The translations under genes and the position numbers were made by a program. The notes beneath the pieces were generated by a model. That model ran no database searches. It saw nothing but the letters and a program-made list of their open reading frames with translations, and was not told the origin of the DNA. Of a DNA stretch of 38,041 nucleotides, positions 1 through 8,120 are shown in pieces; position 1 is the first letter of the stretch; each line of letters opens with the position of its first letter. The stretch comes from a virus, in IMG/VR virus record IMGVR_UViG_3300037132_000054, positions 1 to 38,041 of that record; one strand, 5' to 3'.

Positions 1-61
1 ATCGCCCTTTTCTCTCTCCCCTGGCCGACCAACTGCATAATCGGACCACGGACCAGCGGCA
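1..61. other. Short gene-free left end
   Basis: These 61 bases before the first gene hold no ORF. A pyrimidine-rich run is followed by a CATAAT hexamer at 36-41 that resembles a -10 box, but no -35 box sits at the right distance. If the window is a whole phage genome, this segment joins the gene-free right end and the pair would frame a packaging site; that is inference. Confidence 0.4.
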
Positions 62-376
62 ATGCATAGCCCGCAGCCCAACCAGCCTAGGGCAGTCCGC
101 GTCACGGACCGCCGCTACCGCACCAAGCGTTGGGAACGAATCCGCCTTCGCGTTCTCAATCGCGACGGTTGGGCCTGTCGCGTCGTGCAAGGCTGCCCCA
201 AGCCGGCAACCGTGGCTGACCATGTCATTCCGGTGTACGACGGGATGCCGGACTCTCTCTTCTTCGACCCGGCCAACCTGCGCGCCGCCTGCCGCAACCA
301 CAACCTCGCCCGTGGTCTGACCGAAGACCTAGTGCCTGTAAGCACGGCGGTCGTGACCAAGGACTACTCGGCATGA
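62..376 (+). CDS. HNH endonuclease beside the terminase
   Basis: A 104-residue protein with an HNH/beta-beta-alpha metal fold. Visible motifs are a first Cys pair (C39, C45), the catalytic D53-H54 in 'ADHVIP', N72 in 'PANLRAAC', and C77 with H80. The N-terminus is basic, as expected for DNA binding. Small HNH proteins immediately upstream of the large terminase are known in HK97-type cos phages, where they assist terminase in cutting DNA at packaging; that role is inferred here from position. The ATG of terL overlaps its stop. It could instead be a free-standing homing nuclease, but the compact size and location favour a packaging role. Confidence 0.85.
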   Translation: MHSPQPNQPRAVRVTDRRYRTKRWERIRLRVLNRDGWACRVVQGCPKPATVADHVIPVYDGMPDSLFFDPANLRAACRNHNLARGLTEDLVPVSTAVVTKDYSA

Positions 377-1833
377 TGGCCGCCACGGCGTTCGCTGTCG
401 CGCCGAAGGGGCAATCGCGGCCGCGCATCGCTCCGCCCTCACCGGCTAGGTCAGACATTGCCGGGATCTGTGCGGTGGCGGAAGGCGTTGGCATCCACTT
501 CATGCCTTGGCAGATGACGGCCGCGCGATACCTCGAGGCGAGGGGCAGAGACAAGCGCCATCTCTACCGCGAGGTCGCCGTCGTCGCGTCGCGGCAGAAC
601 GGCAAGAACGAGATCCTCGTCCCGCTGATCGTGAAGCGCCTCCGCGAGGGCAAGCGGATCATGCACACGGCGCAGGATCGCTCGCTGCCGCGGGACATCT
701 TCTACCGCGTGGCCGACATCATGTGGGAGCAGGATGCCGCCCTGTTCCCGATGCGCAACGGTCGCCCGACCAAACCCCGCTACGCCAACGGCCAGGAAGA
801 GATCCGGCTCTCGAACGGGGGGATCTACAGCATCGTGGCGCCGACACGCTCCGGCGCCCGCGGCCCGACCCGTGACCTGGTCATCGTCGACGAAGTGCGC
901 GAGATGGACTCGTGGGAGTTCATGGCGGCCGCCAAACCCACAATGACCGTCTCGGAAGACCCGCAGATGGTCTACCTCTCCAACGCCGGCGACGAGAGCT
1001 CCGTCGTCCTCAACGCACTGCGGGAACGGGCTGGCAAGGATCCTTCACTCGCCTATCTCGAATGGTCGGCGGAGTCCTCCCGGGCGATGGACGATGTCCG
1101 TGGCTGGGCTGAGGCTAACCCCGCGATGGGCCACGAGCCCAAGGGAATGGGCCAGGTCAGGGCCAGCCTCGAAGCCGAGTTCCTGGCGAACAAGCTGGCA
1201 GGCACGCTCGCCATCTTTGAGGCCGAGCACCTCACCCGCTGGGTACCGACGCTGCGCAAGCGCCTCGTGGACGATCTCGCGTGGAAGCGCGGAGAGGCAG
1301 CAGTCGAGACCCCGACCCGATCATTCATGGCGATTTCGCTAGATCCACAGGGCCGCCGCGCCAGTGCCGCGATTGCATGGCCCCAGGCTGATGGCACGAT
1401 CGGGCTCCGGCTGCTCTTCGATGTGACCGGCAGTCCGATCAACACGGACAAGCTCGGGCCGGACCTCCGCGATGCAGCCAAGAAATACGGCGCCGCCATC
1501 GTCGGATTCGACCCGCTTACCGATGCCGTGCTCGCCAAGGTGTTCCCGAAGTCGGAGGCCATCACCGGCCAGAAGTTCACCAACGCATCGGCCCGGTTCG
1601 TGGCGGCAGTCGAGGGTGGGCGCGTGAAGTGGGCCGACTGCGGAGCCGTGACGAGTGACCTCGTGTGGACTGCCCGCAAGGAAGACGACGCCACGGGCAG
1701 TTTCGAGGCCGTCCGCGGCAACGATGAGCGGCCGATTACCGCCGCGCTGGCCGCGATCCGCGCCGTCTGGCTGGCGTCCGAACCGGTCAAGGCGCCATAC
1801 AGGCGCAAGCCTCAGAAGGCGGTAGGTTTCTGA
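373..1833 (+). CDS. terL: Terminase large subunit (ATPase-nuclease packaging motor)
   Basis: A 486-residue protein that would pump DNA into the procapsid and cut it. The N-terminal ATPase has a Walker A-like loop 'SRQNGKNE' (residues 73-80) and a Walker B 'LVIVDE' (169-174), with a coupling 'LSNAG' near 202-206. The C-terminal RNase H-like nuclease shows an acidic residue in 'SLDPQG' (D324), another in 'GFDP', and a late 'NDERPITAA' segment. Length is typical of the family. It starts four bases inside the HNH gene stop (ATGA) and its stop overlaps the portal ATG (TGATG). No small subunit was recognised nearby; the HNH protein or an unrecognised ORF may stand in. Confidence 0.95.
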   Translation: MMAATAFAVAPKGQSRPRIAPPSPARSDIAGICAVAEGVGIHFMPWQMTAARYLEARGRDKRHLYREVAVVASRQNGKNEILVPLIVKRLREGKRIMHTAQDRSLPRDIFYRVADIMWEQDAALFPMRNGRPTKPRYANGQEEIRLSNGGIYSIVAPTRSGARGPTRDLVIVDEVREMDSWEFMAAAKPTMTVSEDPQMVYLSNAGDESSVVLNALRERAGKDPSLAYLEWSAESSRAMDDVRGWAEANPAMGHEPKGMGQVRASLEAEFLANKLAGTLAIFEAEHLTRWVPTLRKRLVDDLAWKRGEAAVETPTRSFMAISLDPQGRRASAAIAWPQADGTIGLRLLFDVTGSPINTDKLGPDLRDAAKKYGAAIVGFDPLTDAVLAKVFPKSEAITGQKFTNASARFVAAVEGGRVKWADCGAVTSDLVWTARKEDDATGSFEAVRGNDERPITAALAAIRAVWLASEPVKAPYRRKPQKAVGF

Positions 1834-3374
1834 TGTACGACCCGCTCCAGCCGCAAACCCTGGTCATCGGCTCCAACGAGTGGTGGCTGGCCCGTCTCGG
1901 CCGGCGCCTCGACGATCGCCAGACGCGGATGACGCAGCTGGAGGATTACTACTGCGGCCGGCAGCCCCTCGCGTTCGTGTCCGAGACCTTCCTCAAGGCG
2001 TTCGGTAGCCGCTTCCGCATCTTCTCGGCCAACTTCATGGCCCTCGTGGTCGACACGCACCGCCAGCGGCTCCAGGTCCAGGGGATCCGCATCGGCGACC
2101 ACTCGACCGGCTCTACCGACGCCTGGGACTGGTGGCAGCGGAATCGGCTCGATGCCGAGTCGCAGACGGCATTCACCGAGTCGCTCGTCAAGGGCATCGT
2201 GTACATCCTCGTCTGGCCCAACGAAAAGGGCGAGCCCGAAGCCTCGGTCGAGTCGCCGCTCCAGGTCGTGGTCGAGACGGTGCCCGGGCAGAGCTGGAAA
2301 CGTCGTGCGGCGCTCAAGCGGTGGCTCGGCGACGACTCCAAGTACCACGCCGAGCTCTACCTCCCGGACGGCATCTACAAGTACGTCTCAGCTCAGTCGG
2401 GAGTCGATTTCAGCACCAACTGGTCCTCCGTCGCGCAATGGACGCCAGAGAGCGAGGGCTTCATCCCGAACAAGCTCGGCGTCATTCCGATCGTGCCGCT
2501 GATTCACCGGCCGCGCCTGAACGGAACCAACCCCACCGGCCTCTATCGCGGGTCTCCGGTTCCCAATGGCGCCGTCCTGCCCGATGACGGGCAATCCGAG
2601 ATTGCCGCGGTCATGAGCAACCAGGACGTCATCAACAAGCTCCGCGCGGACATCGTCAACGCCTCGGACCTCGCTGCCTTCCGCCAGCGATGGTTGCTCA
2701 ACTTCGACGTCCAGGTTGACGAGAAGACCGGTCAGCCGATCGAACCGTTCAAGTCGGGCGTGGATCGACTGTGGACGGTCCCGCGGCCGGACCCGGAAGA
2801 CCTGAGCGCCAAAGACTTCCCGACCGAGTTCGGGGAGTTCGAGGCCACGGACCTGAAACCGATCATCGACGCGATCCAGTCCGAGATTCAGGAGCTCGGC
2901 GCGATCAGCCAGACGCCCTACCACTACCTGCTGCCCCAGAGCGGCCAGCCGCCCTCCGGCGAGTCGCTCAAGTCGTCGGAAACCGGCCTCGTGGCAAAGG
3001 TCGCGGACTCGCAACTCCACAAGGGCGAGGGCCTAGAGGAGGTCTTCCGGCTCAACTTCGCCTGGCGTGGTGACGCACGAGCCAACGACATGGGCGCGGA
3101 AATCGACTGGAAGAACACCGAGAGCCGCCAGGAGGCCGTTCATACCGACGCGATGACCAAGTGGAAGGGCCTCAACATCCCGGACGAGGTGATCTGGGAG
3201 GAACTGGGCCTCTCCCCGCGGCAGGTCGAACGAATCAAGGCGCTGATCGCCGCGGCCCCTCCCACGAACCAGAACCTGACGTCCAACATCACGCCAGAAC
3301 TCCCGAATCCCACCATGCCGGCGGAAATGCCGCTCGGCCAACCGCCCCTTGTACCCGAAAAGGTAGGAAGCTAA
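1833..3374 (+). CDS. Portal protein (SPP1 gp6-like)
   Basis: A 513-residue protein with the layout of siphovirus portal proteins of the SPP1 gp6 class: an N-terminal region beginning 'RLGRRLDDRQTRM', a central 'GSPVPNGAVLPDDGQSEIA' segment, and 'GAISQTPYHYLLPQ' followed by a helical crown region. It would form the dodecameric ring at one capsid vertex through which DNA enters and to which connector proteins bind. Position between terminase and scaffold/capsid genes supports the call strongly. The last about 30 residues are Pro/Asn rich and probably disordered. Confidence 0.92.
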   Translation: MYDPLQPQTLVIGSNEWWLARLGRRLDDRQTRMTQLEDYYCGRQPLAFVSETFLKAFGSRFRIFSANFMALVVDTHRQRLQVQGIRIGDHSTGSTDAWDWWQRNRLDAESQTAFTESLVKGIVYILVWPNEKGEPEASVESPLQVVVETVPGQSWKRRAALKRWLGDDSKYHAELYLPDGIYKYVSAQSGVDFSTNWSSVAQWTPESEGFIPNKLGVIPIVPLIHRPRLNGTNPTGLYRGSPVPNGAVLPDDGQSEIAAVMSNQDVINKLRADIVNASDLAAFRQRWLLNFDVQVDEKTGQPIEPFKSGVDRLWTVPRPDPEDLSAKDFPTEFGEFEATDLKPIIDAIQSEIQELGAISQTPYHYLLPQSGQPPSGESLKSSETGLVAKVADSQLHKGEGLEEVFRLNFAWRGDARANDMGAEIDWKNTESRQEAVHTDAMTKWKGLNIPDEVIWEELGLSPRQVERIKALIAAAPPTNQNLTSNITPELPNPTMPAEMPLGQPPLVPEKVGS

Positions 3375-3375
3375 G

Positions 3376-4074
3376 ATGCGTTCAACGACCAAGCCTGCGG
3401 GCGCGATGCCCGTCGTGCTGGACGCGATGTCCAGCCAGAGCCGCCCATCCGTTTGGGCCTCCTACCGGCTCCCGTTCCCTGGCGCAATCTCGGCCCGTGA
3501 GGCGGGGGTCTGCTTCGATGGCGAGCCTGGTGGCGCGACGCCGCCGGCCCCGCCCGCGACTCCTCCTCCGGCAACTCCTCCCGCCACGCCGCCCGCGACG
3601 GGCGACCCCGAACTCGGAGACGCCGGCAAGGCAGCAATCGCGGCCGAACGAAAGGCAGCGAAGGATGCCCAAGCGGCGCTCAAGGTCACTCAGGGCGAAC
3701 TCGAAGCCCTCCGGGCGCAGGGGATGACTGAGTCCGAGCGAGTCGTCAAGGAAGCCTCCAACGCGGCAACCGCAGCCGAACGGGCCAAGTGGCAGTCGAG
3801 CATCCGGGAAGTCCGAGTCGAGTCCGCCCTCCGTCTCGCAGGGGCGACCAACGAAAAGCTCCTCGAGCTCGCGCTCCGGTCCGACCTCATCACCGCGCTC
3901 AAGGTCGACGACACCGGCAAGGTGACCGACCTGGACAAGGCCATCGAAGCCCTCAAGAGGGACATCCCCGAGATGTTCGCCACCGCCGGCGGACCTACCC
4001 GCGGCGTCCAGACCGCCCCTCCGGGAACGGCCAAGGATCTCGACAGCGCCATCGCGGCGCACTACCAGAAGTAA
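3376..4074 (+). CDS. Scaffold-like capsid assembly protein
   Basis: A 232-residue protein in the scaffold position, immediately upstream of the capsid gene. After a short N-terminal part comes a Pro/Ala/Thr-rich linker (about residues 55-75). A long charged Ala/Lys/Glu-rich stretch predicted to be coiled coil follows (about 80-140), then a helical C-terminus. This is the usual organisation of scaffold proteins, which help the major capsid protein assemble and are then lost. No protease motif was seen, so a separate or fused maturation protease is not supported. The call rests on position and composition rather than a sequence signature. Confidence 0.7.
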   Translation: MRSTTKPAGAMPVVLDAMSSQSRPSVWASYRLPFPGAISAREAGVCFDGEPGGATPPAPPATPPPATPPATPPATGDPELGDAGKAAIAAERKAAKDAQAALKVTQGELEALRAQGMTESERVVKEASNAATAAERAKWQSSIREVRVESALRLAGATNEKLLELALRSDLITALKVDDTGKVTDLDKAIEALKRDIPEMFATAGGPTRGVQTAPPGTAKDLDSAIAAHYQK

Positions 4075-4090
4075 GCCCAGCAACCTGGGC
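4075..4090 (+). promoter_or_regulatory. RNA hairpin upstream of the capsid gene
   Basis: GCCCAG and CTGGGC form a perfect 6-bp stem with a CAAC loop, directly after the scaffold stop. An AAAGGA ribosome site follows at 4096-4101, nine bases before the capsid ATG. No U-run follows, so it is not a typical terminator. It may be a 5' stabilising or processing hairpin for the capsid message. Confidence 0.5.
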
Positions 4091-4110
4091 GACAGAAAGG
4101 ACAACCACAA

Positions 4111-5367
4111 ATGGCTGTGACTCTCGCCCAGGCGTCTCTGAACGCTGCCAGCGATATCGATCGCCAGGTCATCGACGAATTCCGCAAGTCCAGCTTCATC
4201 ATGGACAACCTGCCCTTCGACCAGGCCGTCAACCCGGCCGGCGGCGGATCCACGCTGGTCTACGGCTACACCCGTCAGACCACGCAGCGCAGCGCCGCGT
4301 TCCGCACGATCAACCAGGAGTACACCCCGACCGAAGTCGAGAAGGCGCAGTACACGGTCAACCTGCGACCGCTCGGCGGCGCATTCGAGATCGACCGCGT
4401 GCTCACGGGCATCGGAGCCATCTCGGAAGTCGGCTTCCAGATGTCCCAGGTCATCAAGGCCGCCAAGGCCTACTTCAGCGACCAGGTCATCAACGGCGAC
4501 GTCGGCGTGACCACCAACGGCTTCGACGGCCTTTCGGTCGCCCTGGGGGACTCGTCCACCGAGCGCGCGGGCCCCGTCATCGATATGACCGGCGTCACGA
4601 CCCAGGCGGCCGCCATCGCGGTCATTCGGACCATCAACGAGTGGCTCGGTCTGCTCGACGGCCCGCCCTCGGCGCTGCTGATGAACACCTACGCCAAGTC
4701 GTGGATGAACGCAGCCGCGCAACTGTCCGGCCAGCTCCGCTCCACGACCGACTCGTTCGGCGAGGTGGTCGATCGCTTCCGCAACATCCCCATGATCGAC
4801 GTCGGCTTCAAGGCCGGCTCCAACGACTTCATCATCCCGACCTACGGGACCACGAGCGAAGTCCAGCATCTCGACATCACGGCCGTTTCGTCCGACACGT
4901 ACAAGGTCACCTTCAACGGTCAGACGACCGAGGCGCTGGCGATCACCACAACGACCGCCAACCTCATCACGGCCCTCAACGCCCTGTCCAACGTGCGCTC
5001 CGGCGACATCGTCGGCTCGGGCTCGTATCCGAACCATGTCCTCACGTTTGCCCAGGACTATGCCGGGGTCAACGTCCCGATGATCGTCGCCCAGAGCACG
5101 GCGGCCGCCTCGACCGACGTGTTCGCCGTGACCCAGAACGTCAAGGGCGGCACGGGAACCGGCGGGCTGACGGACATCTACGCCGTTCGCTTCGGCCTCG
5201 ACGGCTTCCACGGTGTGTCGGTCCCCGGGCAACTCATCAAGACGTGGCTCCCGGACTTCACCCTGGCCGGCGCGGTCAAGAAGGGCGAGGTCGAGATGGG
5301 CCCGGTCGCCGTGGCGCTCAAGGCGTCCCGGGCGGCCGGTGTCCTGCGCAACGTCAAGGTCGCCTGA
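4111..5367 (+). CDS. Major capsid protein (HK97 fold) with an inserted beta domain
   Basis: A 418-residue protein in the capsid slot. Residues 1-245 and 352-418 read as one HK97-type capsid chain: the N-terminal 'DRQVIDEFRKSSFIMDNL', the 'TRQTTQRSAAFRTINQEY' strand region, and the C-terminal 'DIYAVRFGLDGFHGVSVPG' followed by 'GAVKKGEVEMGPVAVALK'. Between 'DFIIPTYGT' and 'TGGLTDIYAVRF' about 100 extra residues are inserted, with a 'VQHLDITA... TYKVTFNGQTTEAL' pattern typical of beta-sandwich modules found on phage virion proteins. The gene has a good AAAGGA ribosome site and is bracketed by two RNA hairpins, fitting high expression. The core call is firm; the insert's fold is inferred. Confidence 0.92.
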   Translation: MAVTLAQASLNAASDIDRQVIDEFRKSSFIMDNLPFDQAVNPAGGGSTLVYGYTRQTTQRSAAFRTINQEYTPTEVEKAQYTVNLRPLGGAFEIDRVLTGIGAISEVGFQMSQVIKAAKAYFSDQVINGDVGVTTNGFDGLSVALGDSSTERAGPVIDMTGVTTQAAAIAVIRTINEWLGLLDGPPSALLMNTYAKSWMNAAAQLSGQLRSTTDSFGEVVDRFRNIPMIDVGFKAGSNDFIIPTYGTTSEVQHLDITAVSSDTYKVTFNGQTTEALAITTTTANLITALNALSNVRSGDIVGSGSYPNHVLTFAQDYAGVNVPMIVAQSTAAASTDVFAVTQNVKGGTGTGGLTDIYAVRFGLDGFHGVSVPGQLIKTWLPDFTLAGAVKKGEVEMGPVAVALKASRAAGVLRNVKVA

Positions 5368-5382
5368 ACCATCGGGTAACTG

Positions 5383-5409
5383 TGTGGGGCCGCCCTGCGC
5401 GGCCCCACA
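5383..5409 (+). terminator. Strong hairpin after the capsid gene
   Basis: TGTGGGGCCGC (5383-5393) pairs perfectly with GCGGCCCCACA (5399-5409), giving an 11-bp stem and a 5-base loop that begins 15 bases after the capsid stop. There is no T-run, and the ribosome site of the next gene (AGGAG, 5414-5418) follows at once. It may be a partial terminator, a 3' stabiliser that raises capsid message, or both. Confidence 0.6.
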
Positions 5410-5426
5410 GAACAGGAGTTTCTGAC

Positions 5427-5930
5427 ATGGGCGACAAGTGGCGCAATGCCCTCGATGCCGAGTCCGTCTCGGTCACACCGTCGGGCGGTGTCACCGAGAC
5501 CAACGTCGAGGACGCGCTCTATGGCCTCGACGCCCGCACCGGAGCGCTCGAGGCCGATACCGTCGGCGTGAAGCGCACGGTCAACCTGGCGGCCGCCACT
5601 CAGGCCCTCACAGCGGCAGAGTCCGGCCAGAAGTTCGTCGGGGCTGTGGATGCGGTCTTCACCCTGCCAGCCGCCGCCGCCGGCACCGAGGGCATCTGGT
5701 TCGAGTTCGAGTGCGGCGCGCTCTCGACAGGTACCGGCCTCTCAATCAGCCCGGCAGCCGCGGACGCCATCGGGGGCAACGGGCTCTCCGTCGTCGTGGA
5801 CAAAGACCTTATCAACACGGGCGCGACCGATCGACTCGGCGACTTCGTCCGGATCTACTGCACGGGCGTGACCGGCGCGACCGCTTGGCGGATCGAGTCG
5901 ATCATCGGCACTTGGGCAAAGGAAGGTTGA
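5427..5930 (+). CDS. Small virion protein after the capsid gene, possibly decoration
   Basis: A 167-residue protein beginning 'MGDKWRNALDAESVSVTPSG'. The ATG was chosen because AGGAG lies nine bases upstream and the open frame before it overlaps the capsid gene. An N-terminal 'ETNVEDALYGLDART' segment resembles the helical linker seen in phage tail and head appendages. The rest looks like a beta-rich domain ('FVGAVDAVFTLPAAAAGTEG', 'WFEFECGALSTGTGLSISP') of the kind found on fibres and decoration proteins. Location right after the capsid gene suggests a head decoration protein, but no definite family was recognised. Confidence 0.6.
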   Translation: MGDKWRNALDAESVSVTPSGGVTETNVEDALYGLDARTGALEADTVGVKRTVNLAAATQALTAAESGQKFVGAVDAVFTLPAAAAGTEGIWFEFECGALSTGTGLSISPAAADAIGGNGLSVVVDKDLINTGATDRLGDFVRIYCTGVTGATAWRIESIIGTWAKEG

Positions 5931-5932
5931 CC

Positions 5933-6295
5933 GTGATCGTCCGCTCTCCCAACAAGACGCACAACGGCCTGACGGCTGGCGTGCAGTTCACCAACGGCTT
6001 CGGCGAGACCGACCGTCCGGCCGCGCTGGCCTACTTCCGGCGTGCTGGCTACACGGTCACCGCCGGCACGATGCCTCATCCGACCTCTCAGGCAGCCAGC
6101 CCCGCATCCAAGCCCACCCCGGCAGCCCCCGGAGATGTCCCTGCGGCGTCTCCGTTCGCTCCGACGGCTCCGGCCGCCAAGTCGCTCTCGCAGATGAACA
6201 AGTCCGAACTCCAGGCCATCGCCTCGGAGAAGGGTCTGTCCACCGAAGGCAGCAACCGCGAGCTCATCAACCGCATCCGTGAGGCTCAGGGCTGA
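5933..6295 (+). CDS. Small head protein with SAP/HeH-like C-terminus
   Basis: A 120-residue protein starting at GTG two bases after the previous stop, preceded by GGAAGG. Its N-terminus ('NGLTAGVQFTNGFGET') resembles short head proteins of siphoviruses. A Pro/Ala-rich linker (about residues 45-80) leads to a helix-extension-helix motif 'LSQMNKSELQAIASEKGLS' with 'NRELINRIREA' at the end, like SAP, LEM or Rho-N domains that bind nucleic acid. Such domains occur at the C-terminus of many phage head-tail connector or tail proteins. Function is not known; binding to packaged DNA is a possibility. Confidence 0.65.
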   Translation: MIVRSPNKTHNGLTAGVQFTNGFGETDRPAALAYFRRAGYTVTAGTMPHPTSQAASPASKPTPAAPGDVPAASPFAPTAPAAKSLSQMNKSELQAIASEKGLSTEGSNRELINRIREAQG

Positions 6296-6296
6296 C

Positions 6297-6899
6297 ATGG
6301 CCTCCTTCGTGTCGATCGCTGAGATTCGGGCGCTCGTGCGTTCGCGCCTCAGCGACGCCGATCTCCAGACTGTCATTGACCGCGAAGAGGACTGGCTCGC
6401 GACCAAGATCGGGGCCCTCTCTGGCTCGCGGACCACGACCTACAGCCCCGGCGTCTCGAATACGCCGCTCTACCTGCCACGACGCACCGAGAGTGTGGCT
6501 GTGGTGGACGCAGGCGCGGCCGTGGCGTCGTCTGACCTGCTGTTCACGCCCTCGAGCGGCTGCCTCCGGCGCCGCGCGGCCAGTAGTCCCTGGCCCACCG
6601 ACGGCCCGGTCCCGTTCGGCTATCCGACAGCCGGCGTCGAGCCCTACTTCCCGTCTTGGAGCGGCGACGTGGCCGTGACGTGGACGCCCTCCGATGGCGC
6701 CGCAGTCGCGCAAACCGTGATCGAGTTGGTGAGAGGCACCGTCGGCGAGACGGGCATGGAGTCCGAGACGATCGGCGACTACCAGTACACCCGTGGCGCC
6801 CGGGCGGTTTCCTCCAGCCGTCCGGCGCTGCTCCGCTCGATCCTGCTGCGGCGTCCCGCCTACAGCCTCAGCCTGCGAAGCATGGCGGAACCGACATGA
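6297..6899 (+). CDS. Head-tail connector protein (adaptor-like)
   Basis: A 200-residue protein whose N-terminus is mostly helical ('SIAEIRALVRSRLSDADLQ', 'VIDREEDWLATKIGAL') and whose middle is beta-rich. This matches the arrangement of connector/adaptor proteins that dock under the portal. Start ATG is one base after the upstream stop; the end overlaps the next ATG by ATGA. Assignment is from gene order and secondary-structure pattern, not a catalytic motif. Confidence 0.65.
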   Translation: MASFVSIAEIRALVRSRLSDADLQTVIDREEDWLATKIGALSGSRTTTYSPGVSNTPLYLPRRTESVAVVDAGAAVASSDLLFTPSSGCLRRRAASSPWPTDGPVPFGYPTAGVEPYFPSWSGDVAVTWTPSDGAAVAQTVIELVRGTVGETGMESETIGDYQYTRGARAVSSSRPALLRSILLRRPAYSLSLRSMAEPT

Positions 6900-7300
6900 A
6901 GGCCATCGATACCAACCACCGCTGGCTCGTATGGCTTTCCCCGCGGAAAGGCGAGCCACACGTCGTGGCGGCTTTCGACGAGCGCGAGGATGCCGAGACG
7001 ATGGCAGACAACTCGCCCCGCCTCAGTGTCCGGGAACACATCGCGTGGCTGCCGACCACCACGGTCCGCGTTCGGCGCCTGGTCCTGCCAAACCAGAGCG
7101 GTCTGCGGCTCGGCCAGATCTACCCGCCAGCCGGCGAAATGTTGACCATCGGAAACGAGCCGGTCGGCCGCGGGATGGTCATCTCGATCGAGCCCACAGA
7201 GTTCGCCGTTGCGGTCCCGGTCCTGCCGCCTGACATCGGAGACGGGCCGTCCCTGTGGGCACTCGGCCGGGATCTGGCGGCCAGGAGCGCTCAGGCATGA
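6896..7300 (+). CDS. Hypothetical connector-region protein
   Basis: A 134-residue protein, not recognised. The middle section ('TTTVRVRRLVLPNQSGL', 'GQIYPPAGEMLTIGNEP') looks beta-rich. It sits between adaptor and head-closure genes and is translationally coupled on both sides by ATGA overlaps, so a structural or assembly role is likely. Confidence 0.6.
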   Translation: MKAIDTNHRWLVWLSPRKGEPHVVAAFDEREDAETMADNSPRLSVREHIAWLPTTTVRVRRLVLPNQSGLRLGQIYPPAGEMLTIGNEPVGRGMVISIEPTEFAVAVPVLPPDIGDGPSLWALGRDLAARSAQA

Positions 7301-7512
7301 AGCGTCCGCGCGGCTCCGAGGATGACGACGTCGTTGAGATCGGCATGGGAAGTGCCCAGGCCGCCAGTGGCGAGCCGCGGTCTCCGAGAGGCCGCCTGGT
7401 CGGTCACATCCTCGTTCCTGACATCGACGAACGCCACGGCTGGCGCGAATGGTTTGTCTACCAGGGCCCGTCGCCTAAGAACTGGCGTCCAGTCGGGTTC
7501 GGCAAGCCATGA
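7297..7512 (+). CDS. Small hypothetical connector-region protein
   Basis: A 71-residue protein, not recognised. It has an acidic N-terminal patch ('EDDDVVEIG') and an aromatic C-terminal half ('RHGWREWFVYQGPSPKNW'). ATGA overlaps with both neighbours support real expression. Possibly a minor head or connector component. Confidence 0.5.
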   Translation: MKRPRGSEDDDVVEIGMGSAQAASGEPRSPRGRLVGHILVPDIDERHGWREWFVYQGPSPKNWRPVGFGKP

Positions 7513-8120
7513 GCTTCGACGACTTGTTGAACGCCCGCCTCGTCATCAAGCGGCTCACCCCCGTGCTGACGAGCACCGAGGAGACGCTCGGAGGGACGGA
7601 TACGACCCTGCTGGCCGATACCGCCTCCGGCGACCGGTCGTTCAACGTGCCGCCCGACTCGCACATCATCGTCGAGTCGTATCTGCGCCTGGGCGACGAG
7701 AGCGAGACGGAGACGGTAGTCGTGGACTCGATCGTGGATGTGGAGGTCGATCACGTCGTGGTCTATTCGACCGTGACGCTGACCACGCCTCTCCTGCTGC
7801 CCCACGATTCGGGTGACCAGGTCCGTGAGGTCGACGGGGCCGGTACCGGTAGCCTCAACGACGACGGCTATCCCGTGACCGCCCCGGCCACGGTCGCCAC
7901 GGTGGACGGGCGGATCCGGCCGCTGCGCGCCAACGAGGTTGCGCTGCTGTCCCAGGCCGGTGCGGTCGTGTCGACCTTGGCCTGTGATCTCTACCCCGTC
8001 GCGGGACTCGGCACGGACTGCTGGATCGAATGCGACGGAGTCCGGTACGACATCAACTCGATGCCCGATGCGGCCGGCGAGGGCCACCATCTCGTGCTTG
8101 GCGTGACGGCGGTGGCCTGA
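7509..8120 (+). CDS. Head-closure/stopper protein with inserted beta module
   Basis: A 203-residue protein in the head-closure position. The first about 30 residues ('DDLLNARLVIKRLTPVLT') and the last about 90 ('DGYPVTAPATVATVDGRIRP', 'DLYPVAGLGTDCWIECDG') match the small beta-barrel stopper proteins of siphoviruses. They are separated by a module (residues about 33-112) ending 'TLTTPLLLPHDSGDQVREVD'. The same module, ending 'TLTTPLVRSHDSGDAVVMVD', occurs in the tail tube gene. The barrel call is inferred from order and pattern. Confidence 0.65.
   Translation: MSFDDLLNARLVIKRLTPVLTSTEETLGGTDTTLLADTASGDRSFNVPPDSHIIVESYLRLGDESETETVVVDSIVDVEVDHVVVYSTVTLTTPLLLPHDSGDQVREVDGAGTGSLNDDGYPVTAPATVATVDGRIRPLRANEVALLSQAGAVVSTLACDLYPVAGLGTDCWIECDGVRYDINSMPDAAGEGHHLVLGVTAVA

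Noticed and set aside
36-41. CATAAT as a late promoter -10 box
   Set aside because: No -35 box at 16-18 bases upstream; evidence too weak to list.
3382-5232. 616-residue open frame on the minus strand
   Set aside because: It runs opposite the scaffold and capsid genes, has Arg/Gly/Asp-rich shadow composition, and no start signal. A by-product of high GC third positions.
3789-5426. N-terminal extension of the gene at 5427 across the capsid gene
   Set aside because: The open frame before 5427 is an Arg-rich shadow. A good ribosome site precedes the ATG at 5427.
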